Shown: positions 25,829-34,610 of the stretch, one piece after another
How the letters are laid out: each line of letters starts with the position of its first letter
Numbering within the stretch: position 1 is the stretch's first letter
NCBI GenBank assembly: GCA_023398375.1
Contig: JAEWSH010000042.1
Coordinates: forward strand, 186,001-250,000
Direction: 5' to 3'
Source of the DNA: Bacillota bacterium
GTDB lineage: Bacteria; Bacillota; Clostridia; Lachnospirales; Lachnospiraceae
DNA: 64,000 nucleotides
The notes under the pieces: generated by a model
What the model was told of the DNA's origin: nothing
Database searches by the model: none
What the model saw: the letters and a program-made list of their open reading frames with translations, nothing else
Translations under genes and position numbers: made by a program

Positions 25829-26908
25829 TTAAATCTCCCTTGGTAATGTGAAAGTAAATTCTGCGCCATCAGTGTGGTTGCAGGCCTTGATCGTGCCATC
25901 ATGTGCTTCAATAATAGTCTTACAGATGGAAAGTCCGATTCCCATACCCCGGTGTGCATCAGGAACATCAGAATTGCGGGCGCTGGTGCCATCAAATATA
26001 GTTTCTATGATTTCAGGATCAATACCTTTTCCATAGTCTCGGACATGAAAAGACACAGTGTCGGGACTATCTTCTGTAATAGTAAGGTTTATTTCCCGTT
26101 TACTTGCAGAGTGTACAAATGCGTTATCCAATAAATTGATGATGACCTGTTCTATCAGCAGTGGATCCATTGGAAGAATGATATAATTTTCAGGGATAGC
26201 AGCTTTTACGACTGCACCTGGCTGACGCTTTTTGAAACGCAGTATGGATTCGGATACAATTTCTTCAACAACTTCAGTGGATTTGTTTACTTTAGCATTA
26301 CCGGTTTCTTTGATCCGTGTAACCGATAATAGATTTTCTACCATATTTAATAACCAGTTCGCATCATCGTTGATCTGATGAACCAGGTTGTCTTTTTCTT
26401 CGCTGCAATCTTTTCCAACAGTCTCAAAATATGCATTGGATTCCCCAATTATGCTGGTAAGCGGCGTCCGCAGATCATGTGAAATAGCGCGCAGCAGATT
26501 TGCACGCATTTTTTCTTTCTCTGCTTTATTGATAATATCTTCTTTTTCGGCTATAGATTCAATCTCAATTTTAAAGTGGCTGGTAGTAGCGCTAGTTGTT
26601 AATGTAATAGTAAGCATGATGAGAAAAGTAATCGGATACCCGGAGAGCGTAAAGTTTAGCATAAAAAAGGGAAGAGTAAAAAAGAAATTAACGCATATAA
26701 CGCTATATATTGAAAAGATGATACCATACCAATATCCATTTGTATATCTTGCGGTAAGTATTAAGGCGAGAATATAGATTAACGCCACATTGATAGAACT
26801 GCTTTTTACCAGAAAAAAAAGCATAGATGCTAATACTGTGGAGATAATCATGAGATAAAATGTAAAAATAAAACTGGAATATTGATAGCCCATAAATTTT
26901 TTTTTCAT
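25829..26908 (-). CDS. KdpD-like sensor histidine kinase (short form)
   Basis: 359 residues. Four close-packed N-terminal helices of the DUF4118 type are followed by HisKA (RAISHDLRTPLTSIIGE) and HATPase_c (NLLDNAFVHS, DYGKGIDP, GIGLSICKTIIEAHDG). The ~500-residue KdpD and universal-stress-protein domains of full KdpD are missing, so K+ or c-di-AMP sensing through those parts is impossible. It is coupled to the regulator gene by a 1-nt gap and divergent from a cation/proton antiporter. Confidence 0.85.
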   Translation of the reverse strand: MKKKFMGYQYSSFIFTFYLMIISTVLASMLFFLVKSSSINVALIYILALILTARYTNGYWYGIIFSIYSVICVNFFFTLPFFMLNFTLSGYPITFLIMLTITLTTSATTSHFKIEIESIAEKEDIINKAEKEKMRANLLRAISHDLRTPLTSIIGESNAYFETVGKDCSEEKDNLVHQINDDANWLLNMVENLLSVTRIKETGNAKVNKSTEVVEEIVSESILRFKKRQPGAVVKAAIPENYIILPMDPLLIEQVIINLLDNAFVHSASKREINLTITEDSPDTVSFHVRDYGKGIDPEIIETIFDGTSARNSDVPDAHRGMGIGLSICKTIIEAHDGTIKACNHTDGAEFTFTLPREI

Positions 26909-27098
26909 AAGTAATGATTACCTCCTGATAGTAATTCTTAATTGACACAATTACTATTCTACTTCAATAAATTAAAATAGCAAGGATTACACAGAAAAAG
27001 GGTAAAGAAATCGCTAAGAATTAATTTGAGATATTGAAATTATGATCAAAACGGACTAATCTGTTAAAGGTTTATTTGAAGTTAAGGAGGAAATACAT

Positions 27099-28364
27099 AT
27101 GGACGCATACAAATTTCTATTTGATCTGGCATTGATCTTATTAAGTACTAAATTACTTGGTCTTTTAACTAAGAAGTTCTATATGCCACAAGTTGTAGGG
27201 GCGTTGTTAGCGGGATTGTTATTGGGGCCTGCATGTCTTAATTTAATAACGCAGACAGATTTTATCAAAGAAAGCGCTGAAGTCGGCGTTATCATCTTAA
27301 TGTTCTGTGCAGGTTTGGAAACTGATGTACAGGAGTTGAAACGCAGCGGAAAGGCATCCTTTATCATTGCATTATTAGGTGTTATCGTTCCGCTGATTGG
27401 TGGATATCTGGTGGGCATCTACTTTATTCAACCGGGAAGACTGGAATCAGATGCCATGAGTACGGCTACCTTACAAAGTATATTTATTGGTGTCATTTTG
27501 ACTGCGACTTCTGTTAGCATCTCAGTAGAAACATTGAAAGAGCTTGGAAAATTAAAAACACGTTCCGGCAGTGCGATACTTGGGGCGGCAATTATTGATG
27601 ATATCATTGGTATTGTAGCATTGACAATTATAACAAGTATGGCAGACAGTTCTATAAATATAGGAATCGTTTTGTTGAAAATAGTCGCATTTTTTGTCTT
27701 TGCCGCAGTTGCTGGATTTTTATTTTTTAAATTTTATAATGCATGGTATGAAAAATCAGGAAAAGGAATGCACAGGCACGCAATTGTTGCGTTTGCGTTT
27801 TGTTTGATTATGTCTTATGTGGCTGAAAAGTATTTTGGTGTGGCAGATATTACGGGTGCATTTATTGCAGGACTCATCATATCGATGACGCAGAAGACAA
27901 AGTTCCTTGCATCAAAATTTGATGTCCTCTCTTATTTGTATTTGAGTCCCATATTCTTTGCAAGTATAGGCTTGGAAGTTGACTTACCAAATATGAATGG
28001 AACGGTAATCGCATTTGCAGTAACGCTGGTAGTTGTAGCAGTGCTTAGTAAAATAATCGGTTGTGGACTTGGAGCGAAGTTATGTCATTATAAAAATTAT
28101 CAGGCGATCAGAATCGGAGTCGGTATGATCTCAAGAGGTGAAGTGGCATTGATTGTGGCAAGTAAGGGAGAAAGTCTGGGCTTACTTAGTTCCAGCTGTT
28201 TAGGGCCTGTTGTATTGGTCGTTGTAATCACTACGATTATTACTCCGATTCTGTTAAAACCTGTATTTAAGCTTGGACCTGCACCGGCAGAAGTAACGGA
28301 TGAGCATAAACTGGCCGATAATTTTGAGCAGATGGAAGGATATAGAGAAGGTTCCCAGAGATAA
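27099..28364 (+). CDS. CPA2-family cation:proton antiporter
   Basis: 421 residues with about 12 membrane segments. Family marks are PQVVGALLAGLLLGPACL, the paired acidic residues in GAAIIDDIIGIVALTI and a late GMISRGEVALIVA. There is no C-terminal TrkA-N regulatory domain, only a short charged tail. It exchanges Na+ or K+ for H+ across the membrane. AAGGAGG precedes ATG 27099. A KdpDE-like two-component system is divergent, suggesting ion-dependent control. Confidence 0.9.
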   Translation: MDAYKFLFDLALILLSTKLLGLLTKKFYMPQVVGALLAGLLLGPACLNLITQTDFIKESAEVGVIILMFCAGLETDVQELKRSGKASFIIALLGVIVPLIGGYLVGIYFIQPGRLESDAMSTATLQSIFIGVILTATSVSISVETLKELGKLKTRSGSAILGAAIIDDIIGIVALTIITSMADSSINIGIVLLKIVAFFVFAAVAGFLFFKFYNAWYEKSGKGMHRHAIVAFAFCLIMSYVAEKYFGVADITGAFIAGLIISMTQKTKFLASKFDVLSYLYLSPIFFASIGLEVDLPNMNGTVIAFAVTLVVVAVLSKIIGCGLGAKLCHYKNYQAIRIGVGMISRGEVALIVASKGESLGLLSSSCLGPVVLVVVITTIITPILLKPVFKLGPAPAEVTDEHKLADNFEQMEGYREGSQR

Positions 28365-28387
28365 TAAATTGTGGTAAAATACCTTTT

Positions 28388-28545
28388 GACCCCAACATCA
28401 TTACATGAAATACAAAGATAGAAACACATCCCGGTTGGTAGTCCGGGAGCAATATTTTCCATTGCGATATGAAATCGGGACTATTGTCAGTAACCTGCCT
28501 CCTTGGTTGTCCGTTCTTTGTCTGTTATACTTTTTAAGGAGGAAG
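28388..28545 (+). promoter_or_regulatory. Structured 5' leader of yjdF (candidate yjdF riboswitch)
   Basis: An extended -10 (TGGTAAAAT, 28372-28380) precedes a ~160-nt leader. It holds an unpaired ATTACATGAAATACAAAG-type stretch, a CCCGG/CCGGG hairpin (28430-28447) and a GCAAT/ATTGC hairpin (28449-28465), ending before the AAGGAGG of yjdF. YjdF genes in Firmicutes are commonly preceded by the azaaromatic-binding yjdF RNA. I assign it from context and a general resemblance, not from a covariance model. Confidence 0.5.
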
Positions 28546-28549
28546 TAAG

Positions 28550-28969
28550 ATGGACAAAGCATCAATAAAATTCCAAGTGTATTTTGAAGCCCCCTTTTGG
28601 ATCGGCATTTGTGAACGAATGACAGATGGGCGTTTAGCTGTCAGCAAAATTACATTTGGCCCGGAACCTAAAGATTACGAAATAAGGCAGTATATTGTCC
28701 GTAACTGGTATCACCTGCGATTCAGTAACACCGTTGAGGCGGAAGCAAAGCAGGCAGGAAAGATGAATCCGAAACGTATGCAAAGAAGTGTGAGGAAGCA
28801 GATGAATGATGTGGGAATAGGAACAAAGTCCCAGCAGGCGTTGCAGCTCCAGCATGAAGAAGGCAAACAAGCTAGAAAGCAGAAGACTCGTCAGATGAAA
28901 GAAGAGAAAAATGAAAGAATGTTTGCTCTGAAACAGCAGAAACGGAAAGAAAAACATAAGGGAAGGTAA
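28550..28969 (+). CDS. yjdF: YjdF-family protein
   Basis: 139 residues. It has the family start ASIKFQVYFEAPFWIGICERMTDGRLAVSKITFGPEPKDYEI and a highly basic, lysine/glutamine-rich C-terminal tail (EEGKQARKQKTRQMKEEKNER). The molecular function is unknown. Its expression in relatives is linked to toxic azaaromatic compounds through a riboswitch, and the leader here looks structured. AAGGAGG precedes ATG 28550. Confidence 0.85.
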   Translation: MDKASIKFQVYFEAPFWIGICERMTDGRLAVSKITFGPEPKDYEIRQYIVRNWYHLRFSNTVEAEAKQAGKMNPKRMQRSVRKQMNDVGIGTKSQQALQLQHEEGKQARKQKTRQMKEEKNERMFALKQQKRKEKHKGR

Positions 28970-29016
28970 GGGCGGCGCCCCTTCATATGTGTATAAGTAT
29001 ATCACCTAAAGTTATC

Positions 29017-29143
29017 AACGAGTAGAAACATGCTTCGCGAGTTTCTACTCGTTATCGCGGTATTCGTCAAATGCTTCTGCTAGCAGAGCATTTTCCTACT
29101 GCCGCGATAACTATGAGAAACTCGCAAAGCGTGTTCTCATAGT
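29017..29143. repeat. Three-hairpin dispersed repeat element
   Basis: Hairpin 1: AACGAGTAGAAAC (29017-29029) with GTTTCTACTCGTT (29041-29053). A long-range stem GTTATCGCGG (29051-29060) with CCGCGATAAC (29102-29111) encloses hairpin 2 (AAATGCT...AGCATTT, 29069-29093). Hairpin 3: ACTATGAGAA (29110-29119) with TTCTCATAGT (29134-29143). Hairpin 1 recurs at 3516, and pieces of hairpin 3 recur near 32930, 50638 and 52420. The remaining 29144-29389 shows no gene. Confidence 0.7.
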
Positions 29144-29389
29144 ATAGACTGTTTAGTGATAAACCGATTAAATTGTGATGGGGCGCTGTATATACAATAA
29201 AAATAAATAAGCAAAGAACCAAAGAAGGATGGAAAAGGATTCCGTATATTGATATCGCAAGTCATTTTGTTATGACGTATTAGTACCGCTGCGTTTTTTA
29301 TCGGAGCGGGAGCGCGTCCGAATGATTTCATACCGATGTACCACGTATTGAGAGAAAACTGTAAATCACAATCAAAAGGAGCCTTTCGG

Positions 29390-29418
29390 TTGAGTAACAA
29401 AGTAAACCATGTTATAAT
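29390..29418 (+). promoter_or_regulatory. Promoter of the D-lactate dehydrogenase gene
   Basis: TTGAGT (29390-29395), a 17-nt spacer and TATAAT (29413-29418) give a good promoter about 65 nt before ATG 29482. Confidence 0.65.
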
Positions 29419-29481
29419 CATAAATAATTGTACACTTTAAAGCTAATAATGATTAACATAATAGAGAGGCAGGTGCATAGT

Positions 29482-30525
29482 ATGAAAAAAATAGCTTTTT
29501 TTGATACGAAACCATATGACAAGGAATACTTTGATCGATTAAATACAAAATATGAGATAGAATATTTTGAAAATAAGCTGACCGCTAAAACAGCTCAATT
29601 AGCTAAAGGATGTGATGCAGCGTGTGCGTTTGTAAATGATACGATAGACAAGGCTGTAATTGAAACATTATATGATGCAGGCGTCAGGGTTCTTGCAATG
29701 CGGTGTGCAGGATATAGTAATGTAGATTTTAAAGCAGCATACGGCAAAATAAATGTAGTAAGGGTTCCAGCTTATTCACCCTACGCTGTAGCTGAACATG
29801 CGATGGCATTGTTGCAGACATTGAACCGTAAATTGCATAAAGCATATAACCGTACGAGAGACTTTAATTTTAGCTTGGCTGGTTTGACAGGAATGGATCT
29901 GCATGGAAAAACAGCCGGCGTCATTGGAACCGGTAAGATAGGACAAGTATTCATAGATATCTGCCGTGGATTTGGGATGGATGTAATTGCATATGACTTA
30001 TTTCCGGCAAAGGATAAGGGAATTGAATATGTTGACTTGGACACACTGTTCAAAAAGAGTGATATTATCTCATTACATTGTCCGTTAACGGAACAAACAC
30101 ACCACATTATTGATAAAGAAGCTTTCAGCAAGATGAAAAAGGGAGTATTCATTGTGAATACTTCGCGAGGTGCCCTGATTGACAGCAAGGAGCTATTGAA
30201 TGCATTGAATGATGAAACAGTAAAGGGAGCCGGTCTTGATGTATATGAAGAAGAAGCGGATTTATTTTTTGAAGATTTTTCGGGAACACTGATTAAAGAT
30301 GATGTATTGGCACTTCTGGTATCAAGACCAAATGTGATATTAACATCACATCAGGCATTTTTAACAGAAGAGGCACTAGAAAATATTGCCAATACAACAC
30401 TTATCAATCTGGATGAATTTTTTGATGGAGATGCGTTGACAAATGAGGTGTGCTATCAATGTAAAGGCGGAAAAACGGAAATAGCTTGTCCAAAAGTGAA
30501 AGATGGAAAGAAAAGGTGCTTTTAA
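29482..30525 (+). CDS. ldhA: D-lactate dehydrogenase (D-2-hydroxyacid dehydrogenase family)
   Basis: 347 residues. The catalytic arginine sits in VNTSRGALID, the glutamate in DVYEEEADLFF and the histidine in LTSHQAFLT. The NAD-binding motif is GVIGTGKIG, with MRCAGYSNVD upstream. The spacing matches LdhA, which reduces pyruvate to D-lactate with NADH in fermentation. The C-terminus adds a Cys-rich tail (CYQCKGG...ACPK...RCF) found in some clostridial members and absent from E. coli LdhA. The MATE gene follows 38 nt later. Substrate specificity within the 2-hydroxyacid family is not certain. Confidence 0.85.
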   Translation: MKKIAFFDTKPYDKEYFDRLNTKYEIEYFENKLTAKTAQLAKGCDAACAFVNDTIDKAVIETLYDAGVRVLAMRCAGYSNVDFKAAYGKINVVRVPAYSPYAVAEHAMALLQTLNRKLHKAYNRTRDFNFSLAGLTGMDLHGKTAGVIGTGKIGQVFIDICRGFGMDVIAYDLFPAKDKGIEYVDLDTLFKKSDIISLHCPLTEQTHHIIDKEAFSKMKKGVFIVNTSRGALIDSKELLNALNDETVKGAGLDVYEEEADLFFEDFSGTLIKDDVLALLVSRPNVILTSHQAFLTEEALENIANTTLINLDEFFDGDALTNEVCYQCKGGKTEIACPKVKDGKKRCF

Positions 30526-30563
30526 TATTGAATGATAAAAGATAAGTTTTTGGAAAAGAGGGT

Positions 30564-31922
30564 ATGGTAGTGGCTAAAGATTCCACAAAGAATCTGACAC
30601 AGGGTTCACCAATGGGATTGATTTTGAGTTTTTCGGTTCCGTTGCTATTTGGTTTTTTGTTCCAGCAATTTTACAGTATGGTAGATACCGTTATTGTTGG
30701 AAGAATTCTTGGAGTAAAAGCGCTGGCAGCAGTTGGGGCGACAGGTTCCATTAACTTTATGATTATTGGATTTTGCATGGGCGTGTGCAGTGGATTCGCA
30801 ATACCCATTGCATACCGCTTTGGGGCTGAAGATTACCATGGAATGCGTAAAATGGTAGCTAACAGCATTTGGCTGAGTATTATCTTTGCAATTATGATGA
30901 CAACTGTTGTATCGTTGCTTTGCCGGAATATTTTGATATGGATGAATACACCATTTGATATTATGGATGATTCTTATTCCTACATAATTGTTATTTTTAT
31001 TGGAATTCCGGTCACTTATTTTTATAATATGCTTTCTGGCATTATCCGTTCGCTTGGAGACAGTAAAACACCGGTTATTTTTTTGGCTATGTCATCTGTC
31101 CTTAACATAATATTAGATTTTGTCTGTATACTGAACTTACATATGGGAGTTGCAGGCGCGGCAGTTGCGACTGTTATATCACAAGGGGTGTCTGCAATCT
31201 GCTGTTTGCTCTATATGATTCGAAAGTTTCCAGTCTTGCATTTAAGCAGGGAGGAGATAAAGGCAGATGGAAACTGTATGGGCATACTTTGCGGAATGGG
31301 TATTCCAATGGGACTGCAGTATTCCATTACAGCGATTGGCAGTGTTGTTCTGCAGACAGCAGTGAATGGTCTGGGTTCCATTGCAGTTGCTTCTATTGCG
31401 GCAGGTGCGAGGATATATATGTTTTTTGCCTGCCCTTTCGATGCACTTGGTGCAACAATGGCAACTTATGCAGGGCAGAATATGGGTGCCAAAAGGCTGG
31501 ACCGTATCAGAGAAGGGTTAAAAAAATGTGGAATTCTTGGTATTGGATATTCGTTACTTGCATTTGGAGTATTACAGCTATTTGGAAAATACATAATACA
31601 ACTATTCGTAAATGCTGATCAGATAGAAATTATTAGAAATGTACAGATGTATCTGTTGCTTTCTTCTTTATTTTTTATTCCGCTTGCATTTGTTAATATT
31701 CTAAGATTTCTGATTCAAGGAATGGGATTTAGCAGATTTGCTATATTAGCCGGCGTATTTGAAATGATAGCAAGGATGTTGGCAGGATTTATTCTGGTAC
31801 CTGAATTTGGCTATGTTGCAGCCTGCCTTGCAGGTCCCGTGGCCTGGATATTTGCGGATGCATTTCTATTTCCGGCATACATACATGTAAGGAAACAATG
31901 TGAAAAACAAATTAACGGTTAG
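30564..31922 (+). CDS. MATE-family efflux transporter
   Basis: 452 residues with twelve membrane helices in two halves. The N-terminal stretch GSPMGLILSFSVPLLFGFLFQQFYSMVDTVIVGRILGVKALAAVGATGSI is the standard MatE signature. It exports drugs or metabolites in exchange for Na+ or H+. A GAGGG site precedes ATG 30564. It lies between ldhA and an AraC regulator on the same strand and may be controlled by that regulator. Confidence 0.9.
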   Translation: MVVAKDSTKNLTQGSPMGLILSFSVPLLFGFLFQQFYSMVDTVIVGRILGVKALAAVGATGSINFMIIGFCMGVCSGFAIPIAYRFGAEDYHGMRKMVANSIWLSIIFAIMMTTVVSLLCRNILIWMNTPFDIMDDSYSYIIVIFIGIPVTYFYNMLSGIIRSLGDSKTPVIFLAMSSVLNIILDFVCILNLHMGVAGAAVATVISQGVSAICCLLYMIRKFPVLHLSREEIKADGNCMGILCGMGIPMGLQYSITAIGSVVLQTAVNGLGSIAVASIAAGARIYMFFACPFDALGATMATYAGQNMGAKRLDRIREGLKKCGILGIGYSLLAFGVLQLFGKYIIQLFVNADQIEIIRNVQMYLLLSSLFFIPLAFVNILRFLIQGMGFSRFAILAGVFEMIARMLAGFILVPEFGYVAACLAGPVAWIFADAFLFPAYIHVRKQCEKQING

Positions 31923-31950
31923 CTTAGAAAATATATGGTAGGATTTAAAT

Positions 31951-32883
31951 ATGCACAAAAAGAGACAGGCTAAATTGGAGTTTCGCTATTATGAGATTCC
32001 ACAGAATCAGCCGGTGCTGGCACTGTTAGGTGAAAAGTGGATACAAAATTATGGAGCTGGTATAGATTTTCTGCATTTTCATAATTATATGGAAATAGGC
32101 TACTGTTATGGTGGAACCGGTGATTTGGTCCTGGATGATATTAATTACCGTTATGATGCAAATATGTTTTCTGTAATTCCCAAGAATTACCCGCATACTA
32201 CGAACAGTGACTATAATACGATCAGCAGATGGGAATATTTATTTATAGATGTAGAGAATTTTCTTCAGGATGTATATTCTGATAATCCGCTTTTTGCGGA
32301 GGATATCATCAAACGCATCAATAACCGTGCGAGCTGTACCAAAGCGGATCATGCACCGGAAGTGTCAAAAATGATATTAGCAATCTGTGATGAAATGAGG
32401 AATAAGAAAGAATTTTATGTTGAAACAGTGCGTGGCTTATTACAGGCACTACTTTTGGCAATTGCCAGAATGAATAAGAATAATGTTGATAAAGTGCGCA
32501 ATCAAATGACCAGCATCACACAAATAGCAAAAGCATTGGATTATGTCAGTGACTATTATGATAAAAAAATAGCGGTCGGGCATATGGCGGATATCTGCCA
32601 TATGAGTGAGACGCACTTTAGAAGATTATTTGAACGAAATATGAATATGAAACCGGTTGAATATATTAATTTAGTTCGTGTCCAGATGGCATGTGAATAT
32701 ATGAAGAAGCACCAAGACTCTATGGAAACGGTAGCGGTGAAGTGCGGTTTTCAGACCATTTCGACTTTTAACAGGAACTTTAAAAGAATCCTGGGAATTA
32801 CGCCTTATCAGTGGAAAACACATCCGAAAAATTATGAAGGAAAGCTATTGAACTATAAGATATCAGCACTAAAAGGATGGTAA
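31951..32883 (+). CDS. AraC-family transcriptional regulator (cupin sensor)
   Basis: 310 residues. An N-terminal cupin ligand domain (FLHFHNYMEIGYCYGGTGDLVLDD...VIPKNYPHTT) is followed by a C-terminal pair of helix-turn-helix motifs (KIAVGHMADICHMSETHFRRLFERN and METVAVKCGFQTISTFNRNFKRI). The ligand is unknown, perhaps a sugar or a compound exported by the adjacent MATE protein. It ends before a bidirectional terminator. Confidence 0.88.
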   Translation: MHKKRQAKLEFRYYEIPQNQPVLALLGEKWIQNYGAGIDFLHFHNYMEIGYCYGGTGDLVLDDINYRYDANMFSVIPKNYPHTTNSDYNTISRWEYLFIDVENFLQDVYSDNPLFAEDIIKRINNRASCTKADHAPEVSKMILAICDEMRNKKEFYVETVRGLLQALLLAIARMNKNNVDKVRNQMTSITQIAKALDYVSDYYDKKIAVGHMADICHMSETHFRRLFERNMNMKPVEYINLVRVQMACEYMKKHQDSMETVAVKCGFQTISTFNRNFKRILGITPYQWKTHPKNYEGKLLNYKISALKGW

Positions 32884-32900
32884 AAAAATATGCATTAAAA

Positions 32901-32934
32901 AAACACGCACATTCATGGTCGAATATGCGTGTTT
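32901..32934. terminator. Bidirectional terminator between convergent genes
   Basis: AAACACGCA (32901-32909) pairs with TGCGTGTTT (32926-32934), with A-runs before and T-rich sequence after. It serves both the AraC gene and the minus-strand 75-residue gene. The right arm continues into TCTCATAGT, shared with the dispersed repeat. Confidence 0.8.
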
Positions 32935-32935
32935 C

Positions 32936-33163
32936 TCATAGTTGTGTCAATAAATCTAATACGCTAATGTACGATTCTCCTATGGGAATATAAAGATTCA
33001 CTGTTTTTAAGAATTCTTTTGCTTCTTCATCACTTACAGGCTCCTCATTGATATCGATTGACTGATATTCAGGATCGTAAGATATCGTTAATCCCTGATG
33101 TTCCCATAGATAGATACCGCATATTGAGGCTATAGGAAGTAAATCTTTATTCGGTTGTTCCAT
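32936..33163 (-). CDS. Hypothetical small protein (75 aa)
   Basis: An acidic 75-residue protein (MEQPNKDLLPIASICGIYLW...) with no signal peptide or membrane segment. ATG 33163 has GGTGG 7 nt upstream; the longer frame to 33175 is less likely. I do not recognise the family. It stands alone on the minus strand between a terminator and a structured intergenic region, so it is probably a single-gene unit. Confidence 0.55.
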   Translation of the reverse strand: MEQPNKDLLPIASICGIYLWEHQGLTISYDPEYQSIDINEEPVSDEEAKEFLKTVNLYIPIGESYISVLDLLTQL

Positions 33164-33206
33164 ATATATTACCACCTTATCTTTTTTTAGTCTAATGCTT
33201 TTTGCC

Positions 33207-33280
33207 CCCTGATACCTACGGATTGTTGCGCGCTTTGTGCGCTCACAATCCTAAAACATTCGAAAGCGAACCCTGATATC
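33207..33280. repeat. Structured intergenic palindromes
   Basis: GGATTGTTGCGCGC pairs with GTGCGCTCACAATCC (33220-33251). TTCG/CGAA forms a small hairpin (33259-33270), and the direct repeats CCCTGATACC (33207) and CCCTGATATC (33271) bracket both. It looks like a REP-type element in the 5' region of the minus-strand gene. Confidence 0.5.
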
Positions 33281-33421
33281 ATATTATATCTTGTATACAA
33301 TAAAATGCAAATGAAAATTATGATATTTCTATTAAATTTATGGTTTCTATAATGGCTTTGTGTTAGAATCGATAAAGACATAATAAAAGACATCATAATA
33401 AAAGGAAAAGAAGGAAAAATA

Positions 33422-34486
33422 ATGTCACGTGAGGAAATAGAACGGTTACGGCGATTGCAGAAGATGCAGAGAACTATATTCAGTGCAATTATCATATTAG
33501 GCGTATTTTTGGCCGGAATAGCAGTGGGCAAAAAAATAGAAAGAAGACAAGCTGCAATCATTGCGACTACAGAGCAGGAGACGGAAGAAGCATCTGTGGA
33601 AGCGGTTCCGGCAACTATAGCGGCAACGGAAGAAGCAGCTTCGGAGGAAATAGCAACGGAACCGTCAGTTTCAGAAAATAAATCCGTCTCAATCGATGAA
33701 ACAATAGAAAACCCGGTTTGGAATGAGAACTATGTAGATACTTCAGAAAAAATGTCGTTAAAGGATCGGGAAGCAATTCGAAATTCCTATGAGGAAACAA
33801 TGGCACTGAATGCCGTGGATAAAGAAATTATTAAAAATAGTACATTAGATTTTTCTAATATGAAGATAGTCTGCCTGGGAGATAGTATTACGGAAGGAGC
33901 AAATGGGGCAACCCCATATCCTACATTCCTGAAAGATATTCTGGGTGCAGGGGACATATTGAATCTCGGGATAGGAGGATCTACCATATGCAGTGATCAC
34001 GATGATGGGGTAGCAGCAATGTCAGACAGGATGGACGAGATACCGGAGGATACGGATCTGGTTATTGTGATTGGTGGAACAAATGATAATTTTTATCAGG
34101 CATCCTGGCAGTTCGGATTCATGGATTGGGAAACAAAAGGAGATGCAACATTTTGTGGTGATCTTCAATTATTAATGAGAAGATTCAAATGGCTATTCCC
34201 TGATACAAAAGTTATTTTCTTTACACCGCCATCGAATACAAAGATTGATGAACTGAGAGCAGAAAATCCAAATCTTCTGGATCAGGCTAAATACGCGGAA
34301 GCGACAGTTTATATTGGAGCTGAAGAGGGAATGCCGGTAGTTGATCTTTATAACCAAAATTTCCTAAATGCGCATGATACAACAGTTGCAAAGCAGCTCT
34401 TAGGCGATAAAGTACATCCCAATACGGCAGGAAATCAGATTTTAGCAGAGCGAATCGCAAGCGAAATAATTAAAAGATATGAATAA
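33422..34486 (+). CDS. Membrane-anchored SGNH/GDSL hydrolase
   Basis: 354 residues. An N-terminal membrane anchor (TIFSAIIILGVFLAGIAVG) and a ~100-residue Glu/Ala/Thr-rich linker lead to an SGNH domain. It has GDSITEGANG (nucleophile Ser), GIGGSTI, GGTNDNF and the catalytic Asp/His in DKVHPNTAG. It faces outside and probably acts as an esterase on an acylated or acetylated surface polymer or glycan. AAGGAAAAG precedes ATG 33422. A terminator follows, then a cell-wall peptidase gene. Confidence 0.88.
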   Translation: MSREEIERLRRLQKMQRTIFSAIIILGVFLAGIAVGKKIERRQAAIIATTEQETEEASVEAVPATIAATEEAASEEIATEPSVSENKSVSIDETIENPVWNENYVDTSEKMSLKDREAIRNSYEETMALNAVDKEIIKNSTLDFSNMKIVCLGDSITEGANGATPYPTFLKDILGAGDILNLGIGGSTICSDHDDGVAAMSDRMDEIPEDTDLVIVIGGTNDNFYQASWQFGFMDWETKGDATFCGDLQLLMRRFKWLFPDTKVIFFTPPSNTKIDELRAENPNLLDQAKYAEATVYIGAEEGMPVVDLYNQNFLNAHDTTVAKQLLGDKVHPNTAGNQILAERIASEIIKRYE

Positions 34487-34506
34487 CAATTGTATCAGTG
34501 AGAAAA

Positions 34507-34543
34507 GGGCATCCGGGATTAATATCCAGATGTTCTTTTTTTT
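34507..34543 (+). terminator. Terminator of the SGNH hydrolase gene
   Basis: GGGCATCCGGGAT pairs with ATCCAGATGTTC (G-U pairs included) and is followed by T8. Confidence 0.75.
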
Positions 34544-34610
34544 ATTTAAATAATGTATGAAGCAGATAAATGTGACATATATTTTTCTAAAAGTGTAAAG
34601 AGCAAGTATA

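Noticed and set aside
32936..33163. Antitoxin or toxin role for the 75-residue protein
   Set aside because: No partner gene and no recognised motif; left as hypothetical.
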